13,409 nucleotides of DNA, taken from an uncultured Pseudomonadota bacterium. Its GTDB lineage: Bacteria; Pseudomonadota; Gammaproteobacteria; Burkholderiales; SG8-41. Location: contig CAMPGR010000105.1 of NCBI GenBank assembly GCA_946885605.1, positions 1 to 13,409 on the forward strand, read 5' to 3'. The translations under genes were made by a program, and so were the position numbers. The notes under the pieces are model-generated. The model made no database searches. It was given only the letters and a program-made list of their open reading frames with translations, and was not told the DNA's origin. Of the stretch, positions 13,391 through 13,409 are shown piece after piece (the stretch's first letter is position 1; every line of letters begins with the position of its first letter).

Positions 13391-13409
13391 TGGTCTGTCC
13401 CCTAGGCTT

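Larger units (their letters stand above)
13300..13404. repeat. Imperfect inverted repeat with arms AGGGGACAG...ACCACTAAGC
   Basis: The left arm (13300-13323) reads TAGGGGACAG, ACAG, ACCACTAAGC; the right arm (13385-13404) is the reverse complement of the same sequence without the extra ACAG. The arms enclose about 60 bp. It begins 2 bp after the ClpX-like stop. Arms containing GGGGACAGACCAC resemble sequences I associate from memory with bacterial REP/MITE elements linked to REP-associated tyrosine transposases; no such transposase is in the window. It could also act as a transcription terminator, but there is no T-tract. Confidence 0.75.

Overview
The window is GC-rich, densely coding DNA that looks like a chromosomal catabolic region of a betaproteobacterium, probably Burkholderiales-related. 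This is inferred from three Bug/TctC-type periplasmic binding proteins, a class III (CaiB/BaiF) CoA-transferase, isocitrate lyase/PEP-mutase family enzymes, and purine-rich Shine-Dalgarno sites on tightly packed genes. No rRNA, tRNA, CRISPR array, integrase or transposase gene was seen.

Layout. (1) Positions 1-1031, plus strand: the 3' end of a CoA-transferase gene, overlapping by ATGA a thiol dioxygenase whose residues match the 3-mercaptopropionate dioxygenase type. (2) Positions 1097-11176, minus strand: eleven co-directional genes with gaps of at most 62 bp, probably one operon. In transcription order they are a Bug receptor, an enolase-superfamily enzyme, a secreted cysteine-containing protein of unknown function, a YciI-like protein, ICL/PEPM enzyme 3, a PuuE-like polysaccharide deacetylase-family hydrolase, two more Bug receptors, an SDR, ICL/PEPM enzyme 2 and ICL/PEPM enzyme 1. 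(3) Positions 11177-11320: a 144-bp divergent intergenic region with candidate promoters in both directions. (4) Positions 11321-13298, plus strand: a TauD/TfdA-family dioxygenase, then 7 bp later a ClpX-like AAA+ ATPase that lacks the zinc-binding domain and the RKH loop. (5) Positions 13299-13409: a nested direct, inverted and tandem repeat that looks like a REP/MITE-type element and runs close to the window end.

How the genes may work together (inference). The large operon looks like an uptake and degradation system for an organic acid: three secreted solute receptors, one possible amide hydrolase, enolase-superfamily, SDR and YciI enzymes for rearrangement or oxidation, and three C-C lyase-type enzymes. 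Two of those lyases lack both the catalytic Cys and one Mg-site Asp of the family, and the SDR lacks its Ser/Tyr pair, so the chemistry may not be standard. The left-hand CoA-transferase/thiol dioxygenase pair fits 3-mercaptopropionate to 3-sulfinopropionate to its CoA thioester. The substrate of the main operon cannot be read from sequence alone.
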